Part shown: positions 50,077-58,876 of the stretch, in pieces | Layout of the letters: each line of letters starts with the position of its first letter | Numbering within the stretch: position 1 is the first letter of the stretch | Assembly (NCBI GenBank): GCA_002482885.1 | Contig: DLGW01000020.1 | Span: 46,204 to 110,203 of the forward strand | Source of the DNA: Flavobacteriaceae bacterium UBA7684 | GTDB taxonomy: Bacteria > Bacteroidota > Bacteroidia > Flavobacteriales > Flavobacteriaceae | Direction of reading: 5' to 3' | DNA length: 64,000 bases | Translations under genes and position numbers: made by a program | Notes under the pieces: generated by a model | The model's input: the letters and a program-made list of their open reading frames with translations, nothing else | The model's database searches: none | Told to the model about the DNA's origin: nothing

Positions 50077-53000
50077 ATGTCATTATTTCAAAATACAGTA
50101 GTAGCCAAACAACTACAAAATCAAGATAAAAATAAGCTACGTGTTAAATGGCAAGAATTTGCTGATTATTTTCACAATCCAGAAAGGCAAGAAAACATCA
50201 GAAATTCTAAAGAAGAACAGTATCAAGAAGGATTTTTAAGAGAACTTTTCGTAAAAATATTGGGTTACACACTTAATCCTGAACCCAACTTTAATCTAAC
50301 TACTGAATATAAAAACGTAAAAGACAGCAAGAAAGCTGACGGCGCAATTGTTATTGATAATAAGGTTAAAGCTGTAATCGAACTTAAAGGCACAAACACA
50401 ACTGATTTAGGTAAAATAGAATCACAGGCTTTTGGTTACAAAAACAATCAATCAGAATGTGCCTATGTAGTTACTTCAAACTTTGAAAAAATCCGTTTTT
50501 ATATAGATAACGCTATTGAACATGTAGAATTTAATCTGTTCACACTTACACAAGAAGAATTTCAAATCCTGTATTTGTGTTTAGCTTATGAAAACATTGC
50601 TAAGGATGTTCCTAAAAAAATAAAGGTTGATTCAGTTAGTCAAGAAGATGTAATCACAAAACAGCTTTATAAAGATTACTCTTTATTTAAAAGGGAACTA
50701 TTTAAAAACTTAGTAGAGTTAAATCCTGAAATAAATCCATTAGAACTCTTTAAAAAATCTCAAAAATTATTAGATAGATTTCTATTTATATTTTTTGCAG
50801 AAGACAGATTATTACTCCCACCTAATTCAGTACGGTTAATATTAAATCAATGGATACAATTACAAGATTTAGACGAACACATTCCGCTTTATGATAGGTT
50901 TAAGAAATACTTTGGCTACTTAAATACAGGTTACAAAGGAAAGAACTATGATGTTTTTGCCTATAACGGTGGATTATTTAAACCTGATGAAATTCTTGAC
51001 CAAGTTCAGATTGACGATACGCTTTTATATACCCACAGTTTAAAACTATCTGAATATGATTTTGTAAGTGAAGTTGATGTAAATATTCTGGGGCATATTT
51101 TTGAAAACTCGTTAAATGAGTTAGATGAAATCAAAGCCCAGTTAGAAGGACAAGAAATTGATAAGACTAAAACCAAGAGGAAAAAAGATGGTGTTTTTTA
51201 CACCCCAAAATACATTACCAAATACATCGTTGAAAATACTGTTGGGAAATTGTGTGAAGAAAAGAAATTAGAATTAGCCATAAATGAAGAAGATTACATA
51301 ACCGACAAAAAAAGGAATGCTAAAACAAAAAAACCATTAGTTGATAAATTAGATAATTATAGAAAATGGTTGTTGCAATTAACCATCTGTGACCCTGCTT
51401 GTGGTTCTGGTGCCTTTCTAAACCAAGCCTTAGATTACCTAATTGAAGAACACCGATATGTAGATGAATTACAAGCCAAGCTGTTTGGTGATGCTTTGGT
51501 ATTGAGTGATATTGAAAACAGCATTTTAGAAAACAACCTTTTTGGGGTGGACTTGAATGAGGAAAGTGTGGAGATTGCCAAATTATCGTTATGGTTACGA
51601 ACTGCACAACCCAACCGAAAACTAAACGACCTGAATAGTAATATTAAATGTGGAAACTCATTAATTGATGACCCAGAGGTTGCAGGTGAAAAAGCTTTTA
51701 ATTGGCAAAAAGCATTTCCGCGGGTGTTTGAAAAAGGTGGTTTTGATGTGATTATTGGAAATCCGCCTTATGTAAAATTAGAAACAATAAAAGAAGCATC
51801 TGAGCAATTATCTAAATTAGGTTATAAAACTTTTGAAAAAAGAGGTGACTTATATGTTCTATTTGTTGAAAAAGGATTTGATATCCTAAAAATGGATGGA
51901 ATTATTTCATTTATTATGCCAAACAAATGGCTTCAAGCTGGTTATGGCAAACCTTTAAGAAGTTTTTTTTTAGAGTATAAGATGAATCAACTTATTGATT
52001 TTGGAGATTTGCAAATTTTTGAAGGAGCTACAACCTACCCTTGTATTTTTATTTCAGAGAAAAAAAATCCAGAAAAAAATATTTCAATTGCAGTTTTGAA
52101 ATCTGAAATGAAAAATGATTTTAATTATAATATCTCTGAGAATAATAATTCCTTTGACACTTCTTCATTTAGTGATGGAACATGGATTATTTCGTCAAAT
52201 GATGATAGTCAACTACTTGAAAGGCTAAATTTAAAATTTAAAAACCTTGCAGAATTTATAAATGGTGAATCTAATTACGGAATTAAATTTGGATTAACAG
52301 AAGCATTTTTAATTGATGATGAAAAGAAAAATGAACTAATAAAAACAAATCCCAATTCAGTTGAACTTATTGGTTTAATTTTAAGAGGTAGAGATTTAGG
52401 AAGATACAAAACACCTATTCATGAAGATTTAGATTCAATTATATTAGCATATTTTGGGAGCTATAAGATTTTAGAAACTCGATATCCTGCTTTGTTCAAC
52501 CACATCAGTCAATTTGAAGAAAAACTAAAGAAAAGAGGACAATGTAATGGCAGCAAAGCAACTGATTCAAAACCATTCAATGGTCAACATCATTGGTTAG
52601 AATTAGACAATAATCCATCATTAGAATATTTAGAACTTTACAAAAAGCCAAAAATCATGTATCAAAAATTTCAGGTAAAGCCTTGTTTTATTTTTGATGA
52701 TGCAAAGCTATATTGTAATGATTCTATGTGGATAATACCTACAGATAATAAAGGTCTTCTAGCAATTTTAAATTCAAAAATGGGTTGGTGGTTAATTTCT
52801 AAATATTGTACACAAATTCAAAATGGATATCAGTTAATATGGAAATATTTTAGTCAAATCCCAATAGCAAACACAACTGACAAACTTGCTGAAAAGGCTA
52901 ATTTAATGATAGAATTAAACAAAGAATTTCAAGAACAATCTTCAAAATTTCAAAGAACTCTTCAAAGGAAATTTGAATTAGAAAGTTTGCCTAAAAAATT

Positions 53001-53232
53001 AGAATCTTGGTATGAATTATCCTTTGCCGAATTTGTAAAAGAATTAGCTAAACTAAAAGTAAAACTTTCCCTTTCAGAAGAAGCCGAGTGGGAAGATTAC
53101 TTCCTGCAAGAACAACAAAAAGCACTTGCCCTAAAACAACAAATCAATACAACGGATAAAGAAATAGACCAAATGGTTTATGAGTTGTATAGGCTGACAC
53201 CAGAGGAAATTAGTATAGTTGAGAATAGTTAG
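50077..53232 (+). CDS. Type IIG restriction-modification enzyme (Eco57I-like)
   Basis: 1051 residues. The N-terminal nuclease has D88-x13-E102-L-K104 (KADGAIVIDN, VIELKGTNTTD), a PD-(D/E)xK core. The methyltransferase has motif I DPACGSGAFLN at ~439 and the adenine-type catalytic NPPY at ~562 (DVIIGNPPYVKLE). The C-terminal ~350 residues (LRGRDLGRYKTP onward) resemble the TaqI-type target-recognition region. One chain thus cuts and methylates DNA. It has no separate methylase or specificity gene beside it. It lies at the left edge of a repeat- and remnant-rich stretch. Confidence 0.92.
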   Translation: MSLFQNTVVAKQLQNQDKNKLRVKWQEFADYFHNPERQENIRNSKEEQYQEGFLRELFVKILGYTLNPEPNFNLTTEYKNVKDSKKADGAIVIDNKVKAVIELKGTNTTDLGKIESQAFGYKNNQSECAYVVTSNFEKIRFYIDNAIEHVEFNLFTLTQEEFQILYLCLAYENIAKDVPKKIKVDSVSQEDVITKQLYKDYSLFKRELFKNLVELNPEINPLELFKKSQKLLDRFLFIFFAEDRLLLPPNSVRLILNQWIQLQDLDEHIPLYDRFKKYFGYLNTGYKGKNYDVFAYNGGLFKPDEILDQVQIDDTLLYTHSLKLSEYDFVSEVDVNILGHIFENSLNELDEIKAQLEGQEIDKTKTKRKKDGVFYTPKYITKYIVENTVGKLCEEKKLELAINEEDYITDKKRNAKTKKPLVDKLDNYRKWLLQLTICDPACGSGAFLNQALDYLIEEHRYVDELQAKLFGDALVLSDIENSILENNLFGVDLNEESVEIAKLSLWLRTAQPNRKLNDLNSNIKCGNSLIDDPEVAGEKAFNWQKAFPRVFEKGGFDVIIGNPPYVKLETIKEASEQLSKLGYKTFEKRGDLYVLFVEKGFDILKMDGIISFIMPNKWLQAGYGKPLRSFFLEYKMNQLIDFGDLQIFEGATTYPCIFISEKKNPEKNISIAVLKSEMKNDFNYNISENNNSFDTSSFSDGTWIISSNDDSQLLERLNLKFKNLAEFINGESNYGIKFGLTEAFLIDDEKKNELIKTNPNSVELIGLILRGRDLGRYKTPIHEDLDSIILAYFGSYKILETRYPALFNHISQFEEKLKKRGQCNGSKATDSKPFNGQHHWLELDNNPSLEYLELYKKPKIMYQKFQVKPCFIFDDAKLYCNDSMWIIPTDNKGLLAILNSKMGWWLISKYCTQIQNGYQLIWKYFSQIPIANTTDKLAEKANLMIELNKEFQEQSSKFQRTLQRKFELESLPKKLESWYELSFAEFVKELAKLKVKLSLSEEAEWEDYFLQEQQKALALKQQINTTDKEIDQMVYELYRLTPEEISIVENS

Positions 53233-53234
53233 AG

Positions 53235-53558
53235 ATGGAAGAAAATAACTTGCCTAATTATTTTCTAATGCAATATAAGTTTGCAGAAAAGGATAAACTT
53301 TGGGGATTGCAAGACTCGAATAAAAATTGGGTAGTGGAACCGCAATTTGAATCTTATGAAAATTTTTGTGATGAGAGTATTTCTTATGTTTATCCTAATA
53401 ACATGTATATTTTTATACATGAATATAAATATTATTTATTCAATGAAAAATTAGTAAATCTTTATCCTGATGGTGTAATTTCATTTGAGTCTTATGATAG
53501 TGAGTGTTTAGTTAGTGAATTTAATTGTTACGAATATCCCGATTGCGCGGATTTGTAA
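53235..53558 (+). CDS. WG-repeat-like protein fragment, truncated by a palindromic repeat
   Basis: 107 residues. FAEKDKLWGLQDSNKNWVVEPQFESYENFCDE is one WG-type repeat, a beta motif found in tandem in larger proteins. The C-terminal codons (CADL and stop) are supplied by the CGCGGATTTGTAATCCGCG palindrome at 53546, so the original protein was probably longer. Starts 2 bp after the type IIG gene. Confidence 0.6.
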   Translation: MEENNLPNYFLMQYKFAEKDKLWGLQDSNKNWVVEPQFESYENFCDESISYVYPNNMYIFIHEYKYYLFNEKLVNLYPDGVISFESYDSECLVSEFNCYEYPDCADL

Positions 53559-53564
53559 TCCGCG
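53546..53564. repeat. CGGATTTGTAATCCG palindrome
   Basis: CGCGGATTTGTAATCCGCG is a near-perfect palindrome whose TAA ends the upstream gene. Related copies are at 27612-27627 and 53632-53646. Confidence 0.75.
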
Positions 53565-53631
53565 TTTTTCATTGCAGGAATAATGATTTGAAACTAGAAT
53601 TATTGGATTTGTATTAGCGTTTTTGCAGGCA

Positions 53632-53646
53632 CGGATTGCAAATCCG
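53632..53646. repeat. CGGATTGCAAATCCG palindrome
   Basis: Second copy, 70 bp after the first, with a GCA centre. It precedes the toxin-tail-like frame. Confidence 0.7.
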
Positions 53647-53654
53647 CGCTATCA

Positions 53655-53720
53655 GGGTCTCAAATACCAGGTCAACATCTTCCATTAATGGAAATTAATT
53701 TTAAATACTTTAAATTCTAA
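53655..53720 (+). pseudogene. Possible toxin C-terminal tail remnant
   Basis: An open frame with no start reads GSQIPGQHLPLMEINFKYFKF and stops 4 bp before the next gene. Position and arrangement (short C-terminal tail, then a small immunity-like gene) match the two clearer cases that follow. Assignment is weak. Confidence 0.35.
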
Positions 53721-53724
53721 AATT

Positions 53725-54090
53725 ATGTTAGAAGAATTAAAAGACAATTACAACTGTTTTCATGACTCGATAATTACTAATATTAATTATGGTTGTATTG
53801 AAGATGGATATACTGAAAAAAGAAATCTAACTATAAAGTTAACTTCTATTAATATTTTAACAGATGTTCTTGAAATTATAAAAATTCATTTTTATGACAT
53901 AGTTTCTTTCAAATTTAAAGAAGAAAATCAATCTGCTTTTGTGGTATTCAAAGCGTTATTAACGAAAGATAATGATTTAATAATTTTCGATTTTTCTCCG
54001 GATATTTATGGAGATTCAATTTTAAAAGAAAATCCAAATTCAGAATTTATCATAAAGTGCAGAAAGGTCACTTATGAGGTAATAACATAG
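53725..54090 (+). CDS. Immunity-like small acidic protein
   Basis: 121 residues. ELKDNYNCFHDSIITNINYG resembles the start of small immunity proteins that carry an FHDS-type motif; the rest is beta-rich and acidic (FYDIVSFKFKEENQSAFVVFKALL). No signal peptide. It follows a toxin-tail-like frame by 4 bp. I read it as an orphan immunity gene; function inferred from context. Confidence 0.5.
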   Translation: MLEELKDNYNCFHDSIITNINYGCIEDGYTEKRNLTIKLTSINILTDVLEIIKIHFYDIVSFKFKEENQSAFVVFKALLTKDNDLIIFDFSPDIYGDSILKENPNSEFIIKCRKVTYEVIT

Positions 54091-54294
54091 GTGTTTGTAA
54101 ATTTATTCCGTTAGGGTACTCCAAAAAGTTTACGATTTTTGCCCTCCAACAACGATGGAGTTTACAGCTCATACAAAGTTTTAAAACCTTTTCCTGTTCA
54201 AAGTTCACAAATTGCGCCTTTCGGCGGTACTCAATATCAAACCCCTTTGCCTTTACATACTTTAATAAGTAAGGGTATAATTATAAAACTATAA
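54091..54294 (+). pseudogene. Remnant of a TNT-type (NAD glycohydrolase) polymorphic toxin domain
   Basis: After an in-frame stop near 54114 the frame reads GTPKSLRFLPS, then NNDGVYSSYKVLKPF, PVQSSQIAPFGGTQYQT, and LHTLISKGIIIKL and stop. This is the C-terminal half of the tuberculosis-necrotising-toxin fold (GTP, R-x-L-P, Y-x-V-x-K-P-F, APxxGGTQY). It has no start and at least one stop in the older part, so it is broken. Its stop codon is 1 bp before the next ATG. Confidence 0.75.
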
Positions 54295-54295
54295 T

Positions 54296-54604
54296 ATGAA
54301 AATTACACAATTAGAAATAGAACTAGAGAATCTTAACATCCCAAAGAGTTTATATAATTTAGAAGGCAGTATAAGTAATGTAGGTACTGTTTTGTATAGA
54401 AATTATGATAAATGGGAAGTAATTCATGTAGGTGACAAAGGTGAACAAAAAATTGCGGCAATTTTTAGTACTGAAGATGAAGCTTGTCAATTTATTTTAA
54501 ATGAATTTATTGAATACAAAAATGTATTTAGTAAAGATTTTAAGCCAAAGAAATCTAAAGTTATTAAAAATTTAGATAGTCCACCTGATGTAATTAATTT
54601 GTAA
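54296..54604 (+). CDS. Putative immunity protein for the TNT-type toxin
   Basis: 102 residues: ISNVGTVLYRNYDKWEVIHVGDKGEQKIAAIFSTEDEACQFILNEFIEY. An alpha/beta protein without signal peptide. It lies 1 bp after the TNT remnant, the usual place of the cognate immunity gene, and the intact frame suggests it is still maintained. The assignment is from position; I do not recognise the family. Confidence 0.6.
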   Translation: MKITQLEIELENLNIPKSLYNLEGSISNVGTVLYRNYDKWEVIHVGDKGEQKIAAIFSTEDEACQFILNEFIEYKNVFSKDFKPKKSKVIKNLDSPPDVINL

Positions 54605-54700
54605 ACTAAACCCAATAATGGAATGATGGGAAGAGGCTCAGAATTTATGACTTTGGGAACTGTGAAAGTTCAACTAATTAATTTTCAACCGTTAAGATAA
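54605..54700 (+). pseudogene. Possible second toxin tail remnant
   Basis: In the frame after the immunity stop: NGMMGRGSEFMTLGTVKVQL, then INFQPLR and stop. Short, no start, and ends 13 bp before the next gene. It looks like the C-terminal end of another displaced toxin tip. Confidence 0.45.
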
Positions 54701-54713
54701 AACCATTGAAAAT

Positions 54714-55112
54714 TTGATTGAGATATATAATTTAAAGAATAATAAAAGAAAAATAGAACTAATTCAGGAAGCATCTTTAGAAAAAAGTTCTAAATATGGA
54801 CTTAAAATAGAAAATGGGTTAATATTTGGAACTAAAGAATGGTTTGAAGCAATAACCGAAAAAAAGATAAATAGAAACACTATAACAGGTACTATTTCTA
54901 AAGTTTTTATGTCTGGACATAATGATTATCCTGAATTTGAGATAAAAAGTGATGATGGAGAAAGATCAATTTGGACACGAGAAGGAGAGGATGACGCATA
55001 TCAGGTTGGGCGGCGTGTTGAATTATCTTATGTAGAACAAAAGTTCAAACGCCCATTAGGTATTACTGGATTAGTATCAAAATGTGTTCTCCAAATTAAA
55101 ATAGCAATGTGA
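54714..55112 (+). CDS. Hypothetical protein, possible immunity protein
   Basis: 132 residues from a TTG codon (MIEIYNLKNNKRKIELIQEAS). The second half is beta-rich (TGTISKVFMSGHNDYPEFEIKSDDGERSIWTREGE, VGRRVELSYVEQKFKRPL), like a small OB-type barrel. It follows a toxin-tail-like frame. Its stop overlaps the next gene's GTG start by four bases (GTGA). Function unknown. Confidence 0.5.
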   Translation: MIEIYNLKNNKRKIELIQEASLEKSSKYGLKIENGLIFGTKEWFEAITEKKINRNTITGTISKVFMSGHNDYPEFEIKSDDGERSIWTREGEDDAYQVGRRVELSYVEQKFKRPLGITGLVSKCVLQIKIAM

Positions 55113-55438
55113 TAAAAAGTAGAAAAATAACACTTCAAGAAGAAAAGCTGCTTGAACTATTAATACAAAAATCTAACGTTAAAATTTCTGAAAATTGGAA
55201 AGAGGATCTGTTGGTGTCTCCAATGAATGATGATAATATGGGAAGTTTAATTTTATACCCAAAAGGTGAAATTATAGAAAATAGAATTTTTGGCGAATAG
55301 ATTAGCGACTTTCAATTCACAGATGTAGATGATGTGGAAGTAATAATTTCACTCAATATAGACAGCGAAGGTAATTTGTTTGAACTTGATATTTGGAAAA
55401 CAGATTTTGGAAGCCTCATCAAATTCCCTGACCTTTAA
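55109..55438 (+). pseudogene. DUF6984-like gene interrupted by an in-frame TAG
   Basis: From GTG the frame reads KITLQEEKLLELLIQKSNVKISENWKEDLL, then GSLILYPKGEIIENRIFGE, a TAG at 55298, and without a frame shift ISDFQFTDVDDVEVIISLNIDSEGNLFELDIWKTDFGSLIKFPDL and TAA. The two parts together form a complete small protein of the DUF6984 type, a family seen next to immunity genes. A single CAG or AAG to TAG change would explain it. Confidence 0.75.
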
Positions 55439-55458
55439 TATTTAAACACAAAAAAATC

Positions 55459-56001
55459 ATGAAAAAAATCTGTTCAAATTGTGAGGAAGAAAACAGAATA
55501 GACTCAAAATATTGTTCAAAGTGCGGGTATAAATTACCTGTTGTTGAAAAAATTGAAGAAGTTAAAGTAGAGCCTCTGCCAAGGAAAAAAATAGCTGTAA
55601 ACTATAAAGCTATTATAGGTTTTATTGTGGGATTTATAGTTATGTTTTTTTTAACACAAAGATTGTTTAATCCATCAATAGATAATCAAATGATTGAATT
55701 TTCGAATGAAATCAATAGAAATTGTCCTATAAATGTAGATGCGTATACAATATTGAAAAACGCCATTGTTTTACCCAATAAAACGTTTCAATACAATTAT
55801 ATGCTGGTTGGTGTTTCGAAAGAAGAAGTAAATCTTGAAATTTTAAAAGAACTTGTTTTTCCTCCAATCCTACAAAATGCAAAGACTAATCCCGATATGA
55901 AAATAATCAGAGATAATCAGGTTACTTTGAAATATTATTATACAGATGAAAACGGAGCGTTTGTAACAGAATATGTTGTAGAACCAGAAATGTACGAATA
56001 G
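55459..56001 (+). CDS. Zinc-ribbon membrane protein
   Basis: 180 residues. An N-terminal zinc ribbon (CSNCEEENRIDSKYCSKCG, CxxC...CxxC), a proline-lysine linker, one membrane helix (AIIGFIVGFIVMFFLTQRLF, ~50-70) and a soluble domain (MIEFSNEINRNCPINVDAYTILKN). Small membrane proteins like this occur beside defence or toxin loci, but no function is established. Confidence 0.7.
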   Translation: MKKICSNCEEENRIDSKYCSKCGYKLPVVEKIEEVKVEPLPRKKIAVNYKAIIGFIVGFIVMFFLTQRLFNPSIDNQMIEFSNEINRNCPINVDAYTILKNAIVLPNKTFQYNYMLVGVSKEEVNLEILKELVFPPILQNAKTNPDMKIIRDNQVTLKYYYTDENGAFVTEYVVEPEMYE

Positions 56002-56084
56002 GATATATTCATAATTTCCGTTAGGAGAAAAAATAGTTGGTAACTTTGTTATAGGTTGGGTTTTAAAATAAGTTATTTTCCCGT

Positions 56085-56203
56085 AAGCGATAGCAGTGAA
56101 AAGCCCACAGAACTATGGAGTGATAACGGAATAGGGCGAGGACTTGTAACGAATAGCGCGACCACAATCCGCTTTTAGCGGTTGTGGATACGGCATAAAC
56201 CCG
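56085..56203. repeat. Structured intergenic element of a third type
   Basis: TTTCCCGTAAGCGATAGCAG ... GGACTTGTAACGAATAGCGCG, then the hairpin CCACAATCCGC-TTTTA-GCGGTTGTGG. It ends exactly at the rarA stop codon. It is not homologous in sequence to family 1. Confidence 0.55.
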
Positions 56204-57481
56204 CTAATAATCATAAGTGTTTTTCCACTTGTTTTTTAAGGAATTTCTGATTTCGTTTTCACGAGTATTTTGTCCAGGTTCGTATAGTTTGGTTCCCTCG
56301 ATTTCTTTGGGTAAAAAGTTTTGCTCTACAAAATTGTTTTGATAGTCGTGGGCGTATTGGTATTCTTTTCCGTAGCCCAATTCTTTCATGAGTTTAGTAG
56401 GGGCATTTCTTAGATGAATAGGAACAGATAAGTCTCCTGTTTTTTTTACCAATTCTTGAGCTTGATTAATCGCCACATAAGAAGCATTGCTTTTGGGCGA
56501 GGTGGCCAAGTAAATAGCGCATTGACTGAGTACGATTCTGGCTTCTGGGTAACCAATGGTGGTGACTGCCTGAAAAGTGTTGTTGGCCATGATTATAGCC
56601 GTGGGGTTGGCATTGCCAATATCTTCCGAGGACAAGATCAGCATGCGACGCGCGATGAATTTTACATCTTCCCCACCTTCAATCATTCTAGCTAACCAAT
56701 AAACCGCACCGTTGGGGTCGCTTCCTCGGATGGATTTGATAAAAGCGGAAATGATGTCATAGTGTTGTTCGCCAGTTTTGTCGTATAGAACTGTATTTTG
56801 TTGAACGGTTTGCAGTACTTTTTCGTTGGTAATGATAATATAGTCTTCGGTAAAGGTGTTTACCACCAATTCAAAGATGTTTAATAATTTTCTGCCGTCT
56901 CCACCTGAAATTCTTAGCAGGGCTTCGGTTTCTTGTAATTCAATGGTTTTAGTTTTTAAATATTCATCGGTAGTCAGGGCCCTATTGAGCAAGTCGAGTA
57001 AATCTTGTTTGGAAAAAGGATTTAAAACATACACCTGACATCTAGACAATAACGCAGGAATCACCTCAAAGCTGGGGTTTTCAGTAGTGGCTCCAATTAA
57101 AGTGATGATGCCTCGTTCCACAGCGGCTAATAAAGAATCTTGTTGCGATTTGCTAAAACGATGAATCTCATCTATGAATAAAATGGGATTTTTGGTGGTA
57201 AATAAACCTTTGTTTTTTTGAGCACTATCAATCACGTCGCGAATATCTTTAACCCCACTGTTAATGGCACTTAAAGCATATAAAGGTCGGTCGGATTCTT
57301 TAGCGATGATTTCTGCCAAAGTGGTTTTTCCAGTACCTGGTGGCCCCCAAAATATTAATGAGGAAATAATTCCTTTGGAAATTTGTTGGGTTAACGAACC
57401 GTTCGGGCCAATTAAATGTTGCTGACTGATGTAGTCTTCAAGTTTTTGTGGTCGAATTCTTTCAGCTAAAGGAATATTCAT
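56204..57481 (-). CDS. rarA: Replication-associated recombination protein A (RarA/MgsA)
   Basis: 425 residues from [28 protein letters not shown]; an extra Met lies just before. AAA+ motifs [16 protein letters not shown] (Walker A), [23 protein letters not shown] (Walker B) and [12 protein letters not shown] (sensor 1). The C-terminal part has the RarA clamp-loader-like pattern ([23 protein letters not shown]). It acts at stalled replication forks. Confidence 0.95.
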   Translation of the reverse strand: MNIPLAERIRPQKLEDYISQQHLIGPNGSLTQQISKGIISSLIFWGPPGTGKTTLAEIIAKESDRPLYALSAINSGVKDIRDVIDSAQKNKGLFTTKNPILFIDEIHRFSKSQQDSLLAAVERGIITLIGATTENPSFEVIPALLSRCQVYVLNPFSKQDLLDLLNRALTTDEYLKTKTIELQETEALLRISGGDGRKLLNIFELVVNTFTEDYIIITNEKVLQTVQQNTVLYDKTGEQHYDIISAFIKSIRGSDPNGAVYWLARMIEGGEDVKFIARRMLILSSEDIGNANPTAIIMANNTFQAVTTIGYPEARIVLSQCAIYLATSPKSNASYVAINQAQELVKKTGDLSVPIHLRNAPTKLMKELGYGKEYQYAHDYQNNFVEQNFLPKEIEGTKLYEPGQNTRENEIRNSLKNKWKNTYDY

Positions 57482-57607
57482 CATAGTAAGGGTAAGAGTT
57501 TCAAAAATACGTGATTTGAATTATTTAAATTGCGCTAACTGACAATTTTTCATTACCGAGCAACATGGGTAGGTTTTTGAAAGCAAGATTTTATTAGTTT
57601 TAAATAA

Positions 57608-58339
57608 ATGGTAGATCATCAAGATTTTAAATTTGGATATTCGGTAGTTTGGATGCCTTTGATTTTTGTTTTGCTCCTATGGATTGTTTTTTGGGCAGAA
57701 GTAAAATTCGGAGCGCGTTTTTCGGATTGGGGAATTTATCCAAGAACCACACAAGGGTTAAGGGGAATTTTATGCAGTCCGTTTTTACACGGCGACATCA
57801 AACATTTATATCATAATTCGTTACCCTTGTTGGTATTGTTGCCCGCCCTAAGATATTTTTACAGAGAAGTTTCTATTTATGTTTTATTAGGAGGAATCCT
57901 ACTTTCTGGTTTTTTAACTTGGGCGATTGGCAGACCCAGTTATCATATCGGAGCCAGTGGACTGATTTACGTATTGGTGAGTTTTATTTTCTTTAAAGGA
58001 ATTTACACCCGATATTATCGTTTGGTCGCATTGTCCCTTTTTGTAATTTCTGTTTACGGAGGATTAATTTGGTATGTGTTTCCAGGAATTCAACAGCACA
58101 TTTCTTGGGAAGCCCATTTGGCAGGTTTTATCACAGGGTTACTGTTTAGTTTGTTGATTAAAACAGAAAAATTCAAAAAGATACCCAAATACGATTGGGA
58201 AAAACCAGATTACAATCCCTCTGAAGATACTTTTATGAGGCATTTTGATGAAAATGGAAACTTTATAGAATTACCCCAACAAACCACCACCCAAGATGTA
58301 GAGGTTTTTTATGAGTATAAAGAAAAGCAGGAGGATTAG
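57608..58339 (+). CDS. Rhomboid-family intramembrane serine protease
   Basis: 243 residues, about six membrane helices. The nucleophile is in HIGASGLIYVL (GxSG) and the histidine in SWEAHLAGFITGLL. HGDIKHLYHNSLPLLVL is the conserved loop with its HN. A short cytoplasmic tail (YDWEKPDYNPSEDTFMRHFDENGN) follows the last helix. Substrates unknown. A family 1 element starts 3 bp after the stop. Confidence 0.93.
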   Translation: MVDHQDFKFGYSVVWMPLIFVLLLWIVFWAEVKFGARFSDWGIYPRTTQGLRGILCSPFLHGDIKHLYHNSLPLLVLLPALRYFYREVSIYVLLGGILLSGFLTWAIGRPSYHIGASGLIYVLVSFIFFKGIYTRYYRLVALSLFVISVYGGLIWYVFPGIQQHISWEAHLAGFITGLLFSLLIKTEKFKKIPKYDWEKPDYNPSEDTFMRHFDENGNFIELPQQTTTQDVEVFYEYKEKQED

Positions 58340-58341
58340 TT

Positions 58342-58462
58342 GGGCGTTCCCCGTTCGCCAAGGCGAAGCGGGTCATGCCGTCGCCAGTCGTTTTTTTTAT
58401 TTCACTCCACTGCGTTCCATTTCCTAAAAAAGAACTCCAACAATGGCTCCGTCATTAACGCG
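58342..58462 (-). repeat. Structured intergenic element, family 1, copy f
   Basis: GGGCGTTCCCCGTTCGCC ... TCATTAACGCG, nearly identical to copy b at 13290 apart from the middle (TTCACTCCACTGCG). The close match between two loci 45 kb apart suggests recent copying. Confidence 0.85.
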
Positions 58463-58524
58463 GTGGAAATTCATAATTCACTATTAAAAACGTGTTTTCA
58501 AATTTCACAGAAATTTCACTTAAA

Positions 58525-58573
58525 AATAAGTCGTCTTATTAAAAACAATACTTATCTTTGGCGTTAGTAACGC
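58525..58573 (+). promoter_or_regulatory. higBA promoter with two candidate operators
   Basis: TATCTTTG (58553-58560) is the -7 element. It is bracketed by two perfect dyads: AATAAG-TCGT-CTTATT (58525-58540) and GCGTTA-G-TAACGC (58561-58573), both well placed for a repressor. HigA-type antitoxins bind such palindromes. Confidence 0.65.
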
Positions 58574-58581
58574 GTAGGATT

Positions 58582-58863
58582 ATGATAATTTCGTTTGGAG
58601 ATAAAGAAACTGAAAAAATATGGAGCGGGGTGGTTTCAAAAAAGCTTCCAAGAGAAATTCAAGAAACAGCAAGAAGAAAGCTCAGAATGATTAACAATTC
58701 AATTGATGTGGTTGATTTGCGAATACCGCCAGCTAATAGACTTGAAAAACTCAAAGGAGACTTACAGGATTTTTACAGTATCAGAATTAATAATCAGTGG
58801 AGAATTATATTTATTTGGGAGAATAATAATGCATTTGAGGTAAAAATTGTGGACTATCATTAA
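58582..58863 (+). CDS. higB: HigB-type toxin (RelE/ParE superfamily)
   Basis: 93 residues from MIISFGDKETEKIWSGV. RLEKLKGDLQDFYSIRINNQWRIIFIWENNNAFEVKIVDYH is the HigB core with its RNase arginines. Toxins of this family cut mRNA on the ribosome. Toxin-first order with higA 13 bp downstream is the Hig signature. An upstream in-frame reading would start inside the promoter. Confidence 0.93.
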   Translation: MIISFGDKETEKIWSGVVSKKLPREIQETARRKLRMINNSIDVVDLRIPPANRLEKLKGDLQDFYSIRINNQWRIIFIWENNNAFEVKIVDYH

Positions 58864-58876
58864 AAAAGACAGTGAA

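Noticed and set aside
55109..55438. TAG as programmed readthrough or pyrrolysine
   Set aside because: No downstream structure or pyl genes; a simple nonsense change or sequencing error is more likely.
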